DNA of 34,906 nt, taken from contig CANQSD010000006.1 in assembly GCA_947626385.1 (NCBI GenBank), forward strand, positions 1-34,906, read 5' to 3'. This stretch comes from an uncultured Oscillospiraceae bacterium. GTDB lineage: Bacteria > Bacillota > Clostridia > Oscillospirales > Oscillospiraceae. The notes beneath the pieces are model-generated. The model had not been told where the DNA came from. It ran no database searches and worked only from the letters and a program-made list of their open reading frames with translations. This document shows, in pieces, positions 6,205 to 15,526 of the stretch (the first letter of the stretch is position 1; every line of letters starts with the position of its first letter). Made by a program: the position numbers and the translations under genes.

Positions 6205-6511
6205 GCGCCTGTGGGCGAGGTTTGCCCACGCGCGTACTGCGATGATCCGGGAGATTGCGCGAAAGCGGTAACTTCCGGGGAGTATGTCCGGTCGAAGCTG
6301 GAAACTTTTCCACCCGGCCGCGAGCCCAGTGAAACGGGTCGCGGACGGAAAGGAGGAGCGAAACCCGCGCCTGAGCCCGACCAACGGGAGGGCGAGGTAA
6401 AGCGGTTTCAGCGACGACGCAATCGGGCGGCTGAAAGATTTACTGTACTAGGGACGATAACAGCGTATATCGTCTGAGCAGAAGGTCAGCCGGATTCGTC
6501 CGGCGCTTTTT
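6205..6511 (+). ncRNA. Putative structured leader RNA or small RNA upstream of rpsJ
   Basis: The region between a strong promoter and a terminator-like hairpin is rich in stable stems and has no convincing ORF. Visible stems include GTGGGC/GCCCAC near 6212-6230, CCGCGA..CCC / GGG.TCGCGG near 6318-6343, and GACGATA/TATCGTC near 6452-6475. A terminal hairpin comes last. GCGCC at the 5' end could also pair with GGCGC at the 3' end. I find no RNase P, tmRNA, SRP or 6S signatures and no riboswitch consensus I know. The most economical reading is an autoregulatory or attenuator leader of the S10 operon; an independent small RNA is the alternative. Confidence 0.55.
6489..6511 (+). terminator. Terminator-like hairpin in the S10 operon leader
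   Basis: GCCGGA-ttcg-TCCGGC forms a 6-bp GC-rich stem with a stable tetraloop, followed by GCTTTTT. It lies about 80 bases before rpsJ and after the leader RNA. It would have to be read through or conditionally disrupted for the operon to be expressed from the promoter at 6170, so attenuation is likely. Confidence 0.65.
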
Positions 6512-6593
6512 GTGGGCAGAAGTGATACGCACGGAACCGTGGACGGAAAATTTTTCACCGTACTATCAAATGTACGTTTTGGAGGAAACAATC

Positions 6594-6905
6594 ATGGCAG
6601 CAAAGAAATCCATCCGCATCAGACTCAAGGCTTACGACCACCAGCTCATCGACCAGGCCGCCGAGCGGATCGTGGAGACGGCGAAGAGGACCGAGGCCAA
6701 GGTCTCCGGCCCCATCCCCCTGCCCACGAAGAAGGAGGTCGTCACCATCCTGCGCTCTCCCCACGTCAACAAGGACTCCCGCGAGCAGTTCGAGCGCCGC
6801 ACCCACAAGCGCCTCATCGACATCGTCTCCCCCACCCAGAAGACCGTGGAGGCGCTGATGAGCCTGGAGCTCCCCGCCGGCGTGGAAATCGAGATCAAGC
6901 TTTAA
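6594..6905 (+). CDS. rpsJ: 30S ribosomal protein S10
   Basis: S10 is a small-subunit head protein and, as NusE, a partner of the antitermination factor NusB. The 103-residue product has the expected core: [14 protein letters not shown] at the start, then [23 protein letters not shown] and THKRLIDI. The track ORF begins at 6510, but homologous sequence starts at the ATG at 6594, which has TTTTGGAGG upstream. It heads the S10-spc-alpha operon behind a long leader. A 187-base gap containing a palindromic repeat separates it from rplC, which is wider than usual. Confidence 0.98.
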   Translation: MAAKKSIRIRLKAYDHQLIDQAAERIVETAKRTEAKVSGPIPLPTKKEVVTILRSPHVNKDSREQFERRTHKRLIDIVSPTQKTVEALMSLELPAGVEIEIKL

Positions 6906-6910
6906 GGAGG

Positions 6911-6960
6911 GCCCCTTCAGTCACGGCTGACGCCGTGCCAGCTCCCCCAGAGGGGGCGCC
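6911..6960 (+). repeat. TCAGTCACGGC palindromic repeat, copy 1 (rpsJ-rplC gap)
   Basis: CCTTCAGTCACGGC..GCCGTGCCAGCTCCCCC..GGGGG forms two consecutive stem-loops. The same element occurs twice at 13420-13517 and in inverse orientation near 24913-24960. It is inserted inside the ribosomal protein operon. A further TGGCCGC/GCGGCCA dyad lies downstream at 6984-7009. Confidence 0.8.
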
Positions 6961-7092
6961 AAAAAACCTCAGTTTACACCCATTGGCCGCGACTTGCGTT
7001 AAGCGGCCAGGGTCATGTCGGCGGAAGGGCCTACGGTTGCTGAAAGCCCAGGCCGTCGACCAATAACCTTATAAAGGAAGGATAGATCAAGA

Positions 7093-7797
7093 ATGGAAAT
7101 GACAAAGGTCATCATCGGCAAAAAGGTCGGCATGAGCCAGATCTTCGATGAAGCCGGCAAGGTCGTCCCCGTCACGGTCATCGAGGCGGGCCCTTGCGTG
7201 GTCACCCAGGTCAAGACCGTGGACAAGGACGGCTACGACGCCATCCAGCTCGGTTTTGAGGACGTGGCCGAGAAGAAGCTCACCAAGCCCGAGATCGGGC
7301 ACCTCAAGAAGGCCGGCGTCGGCCTCAAGCGGCACCTCAAGGAGTTCCGCCTGGCGGACTGCTCCAAGTTCGAGGTCGGCGACGAGATAAAGGCCGACAT
7401 GTTCCAGAAGGGCGACCAGGTGGACATCACCGGCACCAGCAAAGGTAAGGGCTATCAGGGCGCCATCAAGCGCTTCAACGCCCAGCGGACCCCCACCAGC
7501 CACGGCGGCGGCCCCGTGCACCGTCACGCCGGCTCCATGGGCTCCACCTCCACCCCCTCCCGCATCTACAAGGGCAAGATCGGCGCCGGCCATATGGGCG
7601 ACGAGCAGGTCACCGTCCAGAACCTGGACATCGTGGCCATCGACCCTGAGCTCAACATGATCGCCGTGCGCGGCGCGGTGCCCGGCCCCAAGGGCGGCAT
7701 CGTCACCCTGAAGAACACCGTCATCAACCGCAGCAAGGTCAAGGGCCCGGCCCAGACCGTCAGCTCCAACCCGCAGAAGCGTTCTGCCCGTGGTTGA
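7093..7797 (+). CDS. rplC: 50S ribosomal protein L3
   Basis: L3 is one of the first proteins to bind 23S rRNA and reaches the peptidyl transferase centre. The 234-residue product has the bacterial start [16 protein letters not shown]. It also has the central loop [36 protein letters not shown] and the segment [13 protein letters not shown]. The ATG at 7093 is used; a second ATG two codons later is an equally plausible start. The ribosome binding site is AAGGAAGG. The last 15 residues are a basic tail. Confidence 0.98.
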   Translation: MEMTKVIIGKKVGMSQIFDEAGKVVPVTVIEAGPCVVTQVKTVDKDGYDAIQLGFEDVAEKKLTKPEIGHLKKAGVGLKRHLKEFRLADCSKFEVGDEIKADMFQKGDQVDITGTSKGKGYQGAIKRFNAQRTPTSHGGGPVHRHAGSMGSTSTPSRIYKGKIGAGHMGDEQVTVQNLDIVAIDPELNMIAVRGAVPGPKGGIVTLKNTVINRSKVKGPAQTVSSNPQKRSARG

Positions 7798-7815
7798 GAA
7801 AGGAGAGACTGAAAT

Positions 7816-8439
7816 ATGCCTAAAGCAACATTAGTCAACATGGCCGGGGAGGTCATTGGCGATATTGAGCTCTCCGAGGCCGTCTTCGGCATCGAGCCCA
7901 ACGTGACGGCCATCCACACCGTGGTCCGCAATCATCTCGCCAACCTCCGCCAGGGCACCCAGAGCGCCCTCACCAAGGCCGAGGTCAGCGGCGGCGGCAT
8001 CAAGCCCTGGCGTCAGAAGGGCTCCGGCCGCGCCCGTCAGGGCAGCACCCGCAACCCCCACTGGACCCACGGCGGCGTGGCCTTCGCCCCCAAGCCCCGT
8101 ACCTACGGCTTCTCCGTCAACAAGAAGGTCCGGGCGCTGGCCATTCGTTCCGCCCTCTCCGACAAGGCCCAGGAGGCCAACGTCATCGTGGTGGACGGCC
8201 TGAAGCTGGACGAGGTCAAGACCAAGACCTTCAAGGCCTTCATGGATAAGATCGGCGCGGACAAAAAGGCCGTCGTGGTCACCGCCGACGTGGACCGCAA
8301 CGTGGTCCTCTCCGCCAGGAACATCCCCGGCGTGCTCACCACCCCCGCCAACATCCTGAACGCCTATGACCTTGTCAACGCCGACAAGCTGGTGGTGGAC
8401 AAGGCCGCCCTTGAGAAAATCCAGGAGGTGTACGCGTAA
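7816..8439 (+). CDS. rplD: 50S ribosomal protein L4
   Basis: L4 binds 23S rRNA and lines the polypeptide exit tunnel. In several bacteria it also represses its own operon by binding the leader. The 207-residue product shows the tunnel loop GGGIKPWRQKGSGRARQGSTRNPHW and the later globular part (VVVDGLKLDEVKTK). It lies 18 bases after rplC with a GGAGAG site. Its stop overlaps the rplW start by one base. Given the structured leader upstream of rpsJ, L4 is a candidate regulator, which is inference only. Confidence 0.98.
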   Translation: MPKATLVNMAGEVIGDIELSEAVFGIEPNVTAIHTVVRNHLANLRQGTQSALTKAEVSGGGIKPWRQKGSGRARQGSTRNPHWTHGGVAFAPKPRTYGFSVNKKVRALAIRSALSDKAQEANVIVVDGLKLDEVKTKTFKAFMDKIGADKKAVVVTADVDRNVVLSARNIPGVLTTPANILNAYDLVNADKLVVDKAALEKIQEVYA

Positions 8440-8735
8440 TGAAAACCTCTTACGATGTGATCGTCCGCCCCATCATCACCGAGCAGTCCATGGAGGCCAT
8501 TGACCTGAAGAAGTACGTCTTCGAGGTCGCCAAGGACGCCACCAAGGCCGACGTGAAGCGCGCCGTGGAGGAGATCTTCTCCGTCAAGGTCGACTCCGTC
8601 AACACCCTGAACGTCCGGGGCAAGGCCAAAAGGACCGGCCGGTACCCTCTGGGCTACACCAAGTCCTGGAAAAAGGCCGTGGTGAGGCTCGCCGCCGACT
8701 CCAAGCCCATCGAGTTCTTTGAGGGCATGGTATAA
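8439..8735 (+). CDS. rplW: 50S ribosomal protein L23
   Basis: L23 sits at the tunnel exit and is the docking site for trigger factor and signal recognition particle. The 98-residue sequence has the usual [13 protein letters not shown] start, [26 protein letters not shown] and the rRNA-binding loop GKAKRTGRY. The start codon overlaps the rplD stop (TAATG), so translation is coupled. Confidence 0.98.
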   Translation: MKTSYDVIVRPIITEQSMEAIDLKKYVFEVAKDATKADVKRAVEEIFSVKVDSVNTLNVRGKAKRTGRYPLGYTKSWKKAVVRLAADSKPIEFFEGMV

Positions 8736-8749
8736 GGGAGGATAAGGAA

Positions 8750-9586
8750 ATGGCTATAAAGAATTACAAACCGACTACTCCGTCCAGGCGGCACATGTCC
8801 GTCTCCGGCTTCGACGGAGTCGATAAGAAGGCCAAGCCCGAGCGGGCGCTGACCGAGGTCCTCAAGAAGCACTCCGGCCGCAACAGCTACGGCCGCATCA
8901 CCGTCCGCCACAAGGGCGGCGGCAACCGCCGCAAGTACCGCGTCATCGACTTCAAGCGCTCCAACGTCGGCGTTCCCGGCACGGTCCTGCGCCTGGAGTA
9001 CGACCCCAACCGCAGCGCCTATATCGCCCTGGTGGAGTTTGAAGGCGGCGAGCGCCGCTACATCCTGGCTCCCGTGGGCCTCAAGGCCGGCGACACCGTC
9101 ATGAGCGGTCCCGACGCCGACATCAAGCCCGGCAACGCCCTGCCCTTCCAGAGCATCCCCGTGGGCACCATCGTCCACAACATTGAGCTCTACCCCGGAC
9201 GCGGCGCGCAGCTGGTGCGCTCCGCCGGCGCGGCGGCCCAGCTCATGGCCAAGGAGAACGGCATGGCGCAGGTGCGCCTCCCCTCCGGCGAGTACCGGTA
9301 TATCCGGCTCGACTGCATGGCGTCCATCGGCCAGGTGGGCAACATCGACCACGCCAACGTCCATCTGGGCAAGGCCGGCCGTGTCCGCCACATGGGCATC
9401 CGTCCCACCGTCCGCGGCTCCGTCATGAACCCCGTTGACCACCCCCACGGCGGCGGCGAGGGCAAGAGCCCCATCGGCCGTCCCGGCCCCGTGACCCCCT
9501 GGGGCAAGCCGGCTCTCGGCTACAAGACCCGCAAGACGAAGAACCGCACCGACAAGTTCATCGTCAAGCGCCGCAACTCGAAGTAA
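8750..9586 (+). CDS. rplB: 50S ribosomal protein L2
   Basis: L2 is needed for subunit association and peptidyl transferase assembly. The 278-residue protein matches family length and includes the OB-fold part ([23 protein letters not shown]), the SH3-like part ([20 protein letters not shown]) and the conserved C-terminal [13 protein letters not shown] with the functionally important histidine. GGGAGG precedes the ATG; the gap to rplW is 14 bases. Confidence 0.99.
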   Translation: MAIKNYKPTTPSRRHMSVSGFDGVDKKAKPERALTEVLKKHSGRNSYGRITVRHKGGGNRRKYRVIDFKRSNVGVPGTVLRLEYDPNRSAYIALVEFEGGERRYILAPVGLKAGDTVMSGPDADIKPGNALPFQSIPVGTIVHNIELYPGRGAQLVRSAGAAAQLMAKENGMAQVRLPSGEYRYIRLDCMASIGQVGNIDHANVHLGKAGRVRHMGIRPTVRGSVMNPVDHPHGGGEGKSPIGRPGPVTPWGKPALGYKTRKTKNRTDKFIVKRRNSK

Positions 9587-9600
9587 GGAGGGACTAAGGA

Positions 9601-9876
9601 ATGAGCAGAAGCATCAAAAAGGGACCCTTCGCGGCTCCCGAGCTCTTAAAGAGAGTCGATGAAATGAACAAGACCGGCGACAAGAAGGTCCTCAAGACCT
9701 GGAGCCGCGCCTCCACCATCTTCCCCTCCTTTGTCGGCCACACCATCGCCGTTCACGACGGCCGCCGCCACATCCCGGTGTACATCACCGAGGACATGGT
9801 GGGCCACAAGCTGGGCGAGTTTGCTCCGACGCGTACCTTCCGGGGCCACTCCGGCAGCAAGACCGCCGCGAAGTAA
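9601..9876 (+). CDS. rpsS: 30S ribosomal protein S19
   Basis: S19 forms a head complex with S13 and contacts the A-site tRNA. The 91-residue protein begins [10 protein letters not shown] and contains [23 protein letters not shown] and the C-terminal [14 protein letters not shown], all family hallmarks. AAGGAGG lies within the 14-base gap after rplB. Confidence 0.99.
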   Translation: MSRSIKKGPFAAPELLKRVDEMNKTGDKKVLKTWSRASTIFPSFVGHTIAVHDGRRHIPVYITEDMVGHKLGEFAPTRTFRGHSGSKTAAK

Positions 9877-9887
9877 GGAGGACAGAC

Positions 9888-10226
9888 ATGGAAGCTAGAG
9901 CACAGATCAAATACGCGCGTATCTCCCCCCGCAAATGCACGATCGTCTGCGATCTCATCCGGGGCAAGGACGCCAATGTGGCCCGCGCCATTCTGATGAA
10001 CACCCCCAAGGCCGCCAGCGAGATCATGGTCAAGGTCCTGAACTCCGCCATGGCCAACGCCGAGAACAACTTCGGCATGGACCCCGCGAAGCTCTACGTC
10101 AGCGAGACCTACGCCAACCCCGGCCCCATCCTCAAGCGGATGCAGCCGGTCTCCAAGGGCCGCGGCTACCGCATCAATAAGCGCACCAGCCACATCACCA
10201 TCGTTCTGAAGGAAAGGGAGGCGTAA
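9888..10226 (+). CDS. rplV: 50S ribosomal protein L22
   Basis: L22 contacts all 23S rRNA domains, and its long hairpin forms part of the exit tunnel wall. The 112-residue protein has [19 protein letters not shown], the helix [14 protein letters not shown] and the tunnel hairpin [29 protein letters not shown]. It lies 11 bases after rpsS with a good ribosome binding site. Confidence 0.98.
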   Translation: MEARAQIKYARISPRKCTIVCDLIRGKDANVARAILMNTPKAASEIMVKVLNSAMANAENNFGMDPAKLYVSETYANPGPILKRMQPVSKGRGYRINKRTSHITIVLKEREA

Positions 10227-10228
10227 GC

Positions 10229-11062
10229 ATGGGACAGAAAGTGAATCCTCACGGACTGCGCGTGGGCGTTATCAAGGACTGGGATTCCCGTTGGTACGCC
10301 AGAGACGATAAAGTGGGCGACCTCATCGTTGAGGACCACAAGATCCGCAAGTACCTGAAAAAGCGCCTCTATGAGGCGGGCGTGCCCAAGATCGAGATCG
10401 AGCGGGACAGCTCCAAGGTCAAGATCTTCCTGCACTGCTCCCGTCCCGGCCTCGTCATCGGCAAGGGCGGCCAGGACATCGAGAAGCTCCGCCAGGATAT
10501 GGAGAAGATGCTGGGCAAGACCGTGGCTATCTCCATCATCGAGGTGAAGAGCCCCGACGCCAACGCTCAGCTGGTGGCCGAGTCCATCGCCCTGCAGCTG
10601 GAGAAGCGCGCCAGCTACCGCCGGGCCATGAAGAACGCCATGGGCCGCGCCATGCGGATGGGCGTGCGCGGCATCAAGATCAAGCTCTCCGGCCGTATCG
10701 GCGGGGCCGAGATCGCCCGCACCGAAAGCTATCACGAGGGCACCATCCCTCTGCAGACCCTGCGCGCCGACATCGAGTACGGCTTCGCCGAGGCCGCCAC
10801 GACCTACGGGCGCATCGGCGTCAAGGTCTGGATCTACAAGGGCGAGATCCTCAGCTCCACCCTGCGCACCACCCCCCGGACCATGGACACCAGCCGTCCT
10901 CCCCGTGAGCGCCGCGAGCGCCGGGACGACCGGAGAGGCCCCCGTCCCCAGGGCCAGGGCTTCAACAGGGACCGTCAGAACGGGCCGCGCCCCCAGGGCA
11001 ATTTCCAGAACCGGGGTCCCCGTCCGGCGCCCAATACTCCTAGAGAAGGAGGAAACAACTGA
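10229..11062 (+). CDS. rpsC: 30S ribosomal protein S3 with extended basic tail
   Basis: S3 is at the mRNA entry site and has unwinding activity with S4 and S5. The first 210 residues are standard: [19 protein letters not shown], the KH motif [13 protein letters not shown], and a C-terminal domain with [19 protein letters not shown]. About 60 extra residues follow, rich in Arg, Pro, Gln, Gly and Asn ([20 protein letters not shown]). This makes 277 residues against about 220 usually. The tail looks disordered and RNA-binding. The stop overlaps the rplP start (TGATG). Confidence 0.98.
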   Translation: MGQKVNPHGLRVGVIKDWDSRWYARDDKVGDLIVEDHKIRKYLKKRLYEAGVPKIEIERDSSKVKIFLHCSRPGLVIGKGGQDIEKLRQDMEKMLGKTVAISIIEVKSPDANAQLVAESIALQLEKRASYRRAMKNAMGRAMRMGVRGIKIKLSGRIGGAEIARTESYHEGTIPLQTLRADIEYGFAEAATTYGRIGVKVWIYKGEILSSTLRTTPRTMDTSRPPRERRERRDDRRGPRPQGQGFNRDRQNGPRPQGNFQNRGPRPAPNTPREGGNN

Positions 11063-11484
11063 TGCTTTTACCGAAGAGAGTCAAATACCGTAAGCAGCAG
11101 CGCGGCCGCATGACCGGCGTCGCTACCCGCGGGAACACCGTGACCTACGGCGAGTGGGGCCTGGTCGCCACCGAGCCTTCCTGGATCACCTCCAATCAGA
11201 TCGAGGCCGCCCGTGTGGCTATCACCCGTTACACAAAGCGCGGCGGTAAGGTCTGGATCAAGATCTTCCCCGACAAGCCCGTCACCGCCAAGCCCGCCGA
11301 GACCCGCATGGGTTCCGGTAAAGGCGCCCCCGAGTACTGGGTGGCGGTGGTAAAGCCCGGCCGCGTCCTCTTTGAGATCGCCGGTGTCAGCCCCGAGGAT
11401 GCCCAGGAGGCCCTGCGCCTCGGCGCCCACAAGCTGCCCTGCAAGACAAAGATAGTCGCCCGTGAGACCGAGGAGGGTGAATGA
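11062..11484 (+). CDS. rplP: 50S ribosomal protein L16
   Basis: L16 helps shape the A site of the large subunit. The 140-residue product has the start [50 protein letters not shown] and [12 protein letters not shown], all standard. Its ATG overlaps the rpsC stop, which implies translational coupling. Confidence 0.98.
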   Translation: MLLPKRVKYRKQQRGRMTGVATRGNTVTYGEWGLVATEPSWITSNQIEAARVAITRYTKRGGKVWIKIFPDKPVTAKPAETRMGSGKGAPEYWVAVVKPGRVLFEIAGVSPEDAQEALRLGAHKLPCKTKIVARETEEGE

Positions 11485-11485
11485 G

Positions 11486-11680
11486 ATGAAGGCAACTGAA
11501 GTCAGAAAAATGAGCGTCCCGGAACTTGAGGCCAAGCTCACGGACCTGAAAAAGGACCTGTTCACGCTCCGTATGCAGCACGCTACGAACCAGCTCGACA
11601 ACCCCGTGAGGATCAATCTGGTGAAGAAGGACATTGCCCGCGTCCAGACGATCATCCGCGAGAAGTCCGTAGAGCAGTGA
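11486..11680 (+). CDS. rpmC: 50S ribosomal protein L29
   Basis: L29 lies beside the tunnel exit next to L23. The track ORF starts at 11462 inside rplP, but the true start is the ATG at 11486, two bases after the rplP stop, with AGGAGGG eight bases upstream. This gives 64 residues, the normal size. Motifs are [18 protein letters not shown] and the C-terminal [22 protein letters not shown]. Confidence 0.97.
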   Translation: MKATEVRKMSVPELEAKLTDLKKDLFTLRMQHATNQLDNPVRINLVKKDIARVQTIIREKSVEQ

Positions 11681-11693
11681 GGAGGTAACGTAA

Positions 11694-11957
11694 ATGAGTG
11701 AAGAAAGAACGTCTTCCCGGAAGACCAGGGTCGGCCGCGTGGTGTCCGACAAGATGGACAAGACCATCGTCGTCGCCATCGCCGAGCGCGTCCCCCATCC
11801 CCTCTATAAGAAGATAGTCAAGAGGACCTACAAACTCAAGGCCCACGATGAGAACAACGAGTGCGGCGTCGGCGATACCGTCCGCGTCATGGAGACCAGG
11901 CCCCTTTCCAAGGAGAAGCGCTGGCGTCTCGTTGAGATCGTGGAGAAGGCGAAGTAA
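11694..11957 (+). CDS. rpsQ: 30S ribosomal protein S17
   Basis: S17 is a primary 16S rRNA binder with an OB fold. The 87-residue protein shows [65 protein letters not shown] split over the usual strands. GAGGAGG precedes the ATG and the gap to rpmC is 13 bases. Confidence 0.98.
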   Translation: MSEERTSSRKTRVGRVVSDKMDKTIVVAIAERVPHPLYKKIVKRTYKLKAHDENNECGVGDTVRVMETRPLSKEKRWRLVEIVEKAK

Positions 11958-11970
11958 GGAGGCGGCATAA

Positions 11971-12339
11971 ATGATACAGCAGGAGTCTTATCTGAAGGTC
12001 GCCGACAATACCGGCGCCAAGGAGATCAAGTGCATCCGCGTGATGGGCGGCGCCAAGCGCAAGTGGGGCAACATCGGCGACGTGATCGTGGCCTCCGTCC
12101 GCAAGGCCGCTCCCGGCGGCCAGGTGAAGAAGGGCGATGTGGTCCGCGCCGTCATCGTCCGCTCCGCCAAGGGCGTCCGCCGCGCCGACGGCACCTACGT
12201 CAGGTTCGATGAGAACGCCGCGGTGCTCATCCGCGACGACAAGAACCCGGTCGGGACCCGCATCTTTGGGCCCGTCGCCCGCGAGCTGCGCGACAAGGAC
12301 TACATGAAGATCCTGTCCCTGGCTCCCGAGGTCATTTGA
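11971..12339 (+). CDS. rplN: 50S ribosomal protein L14
   Basis: L14 sits at the subunit interface and contacts 16S rRNA. The 122-residue product starts [19 protein letters not shown] and contains [47 protein letters not shown] and a KILSLAPEV end. It is typical in length and position. AAGGAGG lies upstream. Confidence 0.99.
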   Translation: MIQQESYLKVADNTGAKEIKCIRVMGGAKRKWGNIGDVIVASVRKAAPGGQVKKGDVVRAVIVRSAKGVRRADGTYVRFDENAAVLIRDDKNPVGTRIFGPVARELRDKDYMKILSLAPEVI

Positions 12340-12352
12340 GGAGGGCCAGACA

Positions 12353-12658
12353 ATGAACATTAGAACGAATGACACCGTCGTCGTCCTGTCCGGCAAGGAC
12401 AAGGGCAAGCAGGGCAAGGTCATCTCCGCCGATCCCCAGGGCCGCAAGGTCATCGTGGAGGGCGTGAACGTGGCCAAGCGCCATCAGAAGGCCCGCCGTC
12501 AGGAGGAGCAGAGCGAGATCATCAAGAAGGAGACCCCCATCTACGTCTCCAAGGTCCAGCTCGTGTGCCCCAAGTGCGGCAAGGCCACCCGCGTCGGCCA
12601 TAAGATGGACGGCGACAAGAAGGTCCGCGTCTGCAAAAAGTGCGGCGCGTCCATGTGA
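12353..12658 (+). CDS. rplX: 50S ribosomal protein L24 with zinc-ribbon-like cysteines
   Basis: L24 initiates large-subunit assembly and carries a KOW motif (VVVLSGKDKGKQGKVI, about residues 8-23). The 101-residue protein also has two CxxC pairs near the C-terminus: CPKCGKATRVGHKM and, later, VCKKCGASM. These could bind zinc. Many L24 proteins lack these cysteines. The gene follows rplN by 13 bases with a GAGGAGGG site. Confidence 0.98.
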   Translation: MNIRTNDTVVVLSGKDKGKQGKVISADPQGRKVIVEGVNVAKRHQKARRQEEQSEIIKKETPIYVSKVQLVCPKCGKATRVGHKMDGDKKVRVCKKCGASM

Positions 12659-12675
12659 GAGAGGGAGGATAGATC

Positions 12676-13218
12676 ATGCCCAGACTGAAAACAAAGTACA
12701 ACGAGGAGATCGCCCCCGCCCTCATGAAGAAGTTCGGCTATAAGAGCGTCATGCAGATCCCGAAGCTTGACAAGATCGTCATCAACGTGGGCTGTGGCGA
12801 CGCTAAGGACAACGCCAAGGTCACCGACAGCGTGGTTAAGGAGATATCCGCCATTGCCGGCCAGCACGCCGTGGTCACCAAGGCCCGCAAGTCCGTGGCG
12901 AACTTCAAGATCCGCGAGGGAATGAACATCGGCGTGAAGGTCACCCTCCGCCGGGACCGGATGTGGGAGTTCCTGGACCGCCTCTTCAACGTGGCCCTGC
13001 CCCGTGTCCGCGACTTCCACGGCATCAACCCCAACTCCTTTGACGGCCGCGGCAACTACGCCCTCGGCATCAAGGAGCAGCTCATTTTCCCCGAGATCGA
13101 CTACGACAAGATCGACAAGATCCGCGGCATGGACATCGTGATGTGCACCACCGCCAAGACGGACGAGGAGGCCCGGGAGCTCCTGACTCTCCTCGGCGCC
13201 CCGTTCTACAGAAACTAA
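12676..13218 (+). CDS. rplE: 50S ribosomal protein L5
   Basis: L5 binds 5S rRNA and contacts the P-site tRNA and S13. The 180-residue protein has the family's [14 protein letters not shown], the helix ITG-like segment [43 protein letters not shown]-type loop and the C-terminal [24 protein letters not shown] lies upstream of the ATG. Confidence 0.98.
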   Translation: MPRLKTKYNEEIAPALMKKFGYKSVMQIPKLDKIVINVGCGDAKDNAKVTDSVVKEISAIAGQHAVVTKARKSVANFKIREGMNIGVKVTLRRDRMWEFLDRLFNVALPRVRDFHGINPNSFDGRGNYALGIKEQLIFPEIDYDKIDKIRGMDIVMCTTAKTDEEARELLTLLGAPFYRN

Positions 13219-13233
13219 GGGAGGAGAGAAGTT

Positions 13234-13419
13234 ATGGCCAAGAAATCGATGATCCTCAAGCAGCAGAGAGATCCCAAGTTCTCCACCCGCAAGTACAACC
13301 GCTGCAAGATCTGCGGCAGGCCCCACGCCTACCTCAGAAACTACGGCATCTGCCGTATCTGCTTCCGGGAGCTCGCGTACAAAGGAGAAATTCCTGGTGT
13401 GAAAAAGGCTTCCTGGTGA
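13234..13419 (+). CDS. rpsZ: 30S ribosomal protein S14, zinc-binding type Z
   Basis: S14 is a late-binding head protein. The short 61-residue form carries four cysteines (CKICGRP..., CRICFRE), which marks the zinc-binding C+ type normal in many Firmicutes. It starts [24 protein letters not shown]-like and ends VKKASW. A 219-base gap with two tandem palindromic repeats separates it from rpsH. Confidence 0.98.
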   Translation: MAKKSMILKQQRDPKFSTRKYNRCKICGRPHAYLRNYGICRICFRELAYKGEIPGVKKASW

Positions 13420-13517
13420 CCCCTCAGTCACGGCCTTCGGCCGCGACAGCTCCCCCACGGGGGAGCTACCCTTCAGTCACGGCCTTCGGCCGTGCCAGCT
13501 CCCCCAAGGGGGAGCCA
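13420..13517 (+). repeat. Tandem TCAGTCACGGC palindromic repeats, copies 2 and 3 (rpsZ-rpsH gap)
   Basis: Two near-identical 49-bp units follow one another. Each consists of CCCTTCAGTCACGGCCTTCGGCCG..., which folds as one hairpin, and CAGCTCCCCC..GGGGGAGC, a second hairpin. They match the copy at 6911 and the inverted copy near 24913. They are inserted in the ribosomal operon right after the rpsZ stop codon. Confidence 0.85.
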
Positions 13518-13620
13518 AAGAGGTACTTTTATTTGTAAATAGGATGGCGAAAGGTCCGCGGCAATCACGTTATTGCCGTGGATACCTCGCCGCCTGAACC
13601 GCGTGAGCGGTAACTCTGAT
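13518..13620 (+). promoter_or_regulatory. Hairpins upstream of rpsH
   Basis: After the repeats the leader of rpsH contains CGGCAAT-cacgtt-ATTGCCG (13559-13578) and a CCGC/GCGG dyad (near 13591-13611). In E. coli, S8 represses the spc operon by binding the rplE region. An analogous S8 site here is possible but not shown. No promoter is evident. Confidence 0.35.
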
Positions 13621-13638
13621 CAAGGAGGAACAGTAAAC

Positions 13639-14034
13639 ATGCAAGTGACCGATCCCATTGCGGATATGTTGACCCGCATCCGCAACGCCAACTCCGCAAA
13701 GCATCCCACTGTGGATATCCCCTGCTCAAACATGAAAAAGGCCATCGCCCAGATCCTGCTTGACGAGGGATACATCAAGAGCTTCCAGATCGCCGAGGAC
13801 GGCGGCCAGGGAGTCATCAAGGTGACCCTGAAGTACAACGGCAACGAGAAGGTCATCCAGGGCCTGCGCCGTGTGTCCAAGCCGGGCCTTCGCGTCTATG
13901 CCGGCACGGACGAGATCCCCTATGTTCTCAAGGGGCTGGGCACCGCCATTATTTCCACGTCCAAGGGCGTCATGACCGACAAGCAGGCTCGGAAAGAGCA
14001 CGTCGGCGGCGAAGTCCTGGCGTTCGTGTGGTAA
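13639..14034 (+). CDS. rpsH: 30S ribosomal protein S8
   Basis: S8 organises the central domain of 16S rRNA. The track begins at 13573, but the conserved start [18 protein letters not shown] lies at the ATG at 13639, with AAGGAGG upstream, giving 131 residues. Other hallmarks are the FQIAEDG strand, [13 protein letters not shown] and the C-terminal [28 protein letters not shown]. Confidence 0.98.
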   Translation: MQVTDPIADMLTRIRNANSAKHPTVDIPCSNMKKAIAQILLDEGYIKSFQIAEDGGQGVIKVTLKYNGNEKVIQGLRRVSKPGLRVYAGTDEIPYVLKGLGTAIISTSKGVMTDKQARKEHVGGEVLAFVW

Positions 14035-14049
14035 GGGAGGTAGAAGAAT

Positions 14050-14589
14050 ATGTCCAGAATCGGAAGAGCTCCCATTGCCATCCCCGCGGGTGTGGACGTG
14101 ACGATCGCCGAAGGCAACGTCGTCACCGTGAAGGGCCCCAAGGGGACCATCACCAAGACCCTTCGCCCCGAGATGACCATCGAGAAGGACGGCGCGGTCC
14201 TGCACGTCAAGCGCCCCAACGACGAGAAATTCGAGCGCAGCGTCCACGGCCTCACCCGTACCATCCTTGCCAACATGGTCCACGGCGTGACCCATGAGTT
14301 TTCCAAGACTCTTGAGATCAACGGCGTCGGCTACCGCGCGGCCAAGGAGGGGAAGAACCTGGTCATGAACCTGGGTTATTCCCATCAGGTCATCGTCCCT
14401 GAGATCGACGGCATCGGCATCGATGTTCCCAACCCCAACCAGGTGGTCATCCACGGCGTCGACAAGCAGCTTGTCGGCCAGTTCGCCGCGGACGTGAGGA
14501 ACAAGAGGCCCCCGGAACCCTACAAGGGCAAGGGCATCAAGTACGCAGACGAAGTCATCCGCCGCAAGGAAGGCAAGACTGGTAAATAA
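14050..14589 (+). CDS. rplF: 50S ribosomal protein L6
   Basis: L6 lies near the sarcin-ricin loop and elongation factor binding site. The 179-residue product begins MSRIGRAPIAIPAGVDV and contains GPKGTITKTL, GVGYRAAKEGKNLVMNLGYSH and the C-terminal PEPYKGKGIKYADEVIRRKEGK. It lies 15 bases after rpsH with GGGAGG. Confidence 0.98.
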   Translation: MSRIGRAPIAIPAGVDVTIAEGNVVTVKGPKGTITKTLRPEMTIEKDGAVLHVKRPNDEKFERSVHGLTRTILANMVHGVTHEFSKTLEINGVGYRAAKEGKNLVMNLGYSHQVIVPEIDGIGIDVPNPNQVVIHGVDKQLVGQFAADVRNKRPPEPYKGKGIKYADEVIRRKEGKTGK

Positions 14590-14605
14590 AAGGAGGTGTG
14601 CCTAA

Positions 14606-14965
14606 ATGATCAACAGACCCAATACAAACGCTCAGCGCTTAAAGCGCCATAAGAGAGTCAGAGCCAAGATCTCCGGCACGCCGGAGTGCCCCAGACTCAA
14701 CGTGTTCCGCAGCGAGAAGAACATCTACGCCCAGATCATCGACGACACCAGGGGTGTCACGCTGTGCGCCGCTTCTTCCGTTGAGAAGGATTTTGAAGGC
14801 AGCGGCTCCAACAAGGAGGGCGCCCGCAAGGTGGGCAAGCTCATCGCCGAGCGCGCCCGGGCCAAGGGAATAGAGGACGTGGTCTTCGACCGCGGCGGCT
14901 ATATCTACCACGGCCGCGTCCAGGAGCTGGCCGAGGGCGCCCGCGAGGGCGGACTCAACTTTTAA
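14606..14965 (+). CDS. rplR: 50S ribosomal protein L18
   Basis: L18 binds 5S rRNA together with L5 and L25. The 119-residue protein contains the basic start [45 protein letters not shown], and the C-terminal [27 protein letters not shown]. The site AAGGAGGTG precedes the ATG. Confidence 0.98.
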   Translation: MINRPNTNAQRLKRHKRVRAKISGTPECPRLNVFRSEKNIYAQIIDDTRGVTLCAASSVEKDFEGSGSNKEGARKVGKLIAERARAKGIEDVVFDRGGYIYHGRVQELAEGAREGGLNF

Positions 14966-14983
14966 CGCAGGGAGGGAACGAAT

Positions 14984-15514
<531 letters not shown>

Positions 15515-15526
15515 GGAGGGCTTGAC

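Noticed and set aside
6211-6477. 88-residue ORF inside the S10 leader
   Set aside because: No ribosome binding site, composition typical of translated structured RNA, and it crosses all the visible stems.
6205-6511. Leader RNA as RNase P, tmRNA, SRP or 6S RNA
   Set aside because: The conserved GAGGAAAGTCC block of RNase P, the tmRNA ends, the SRP GGTCCGGAAGGAAGCAG loop and a 6S-like single long rod are all missing.
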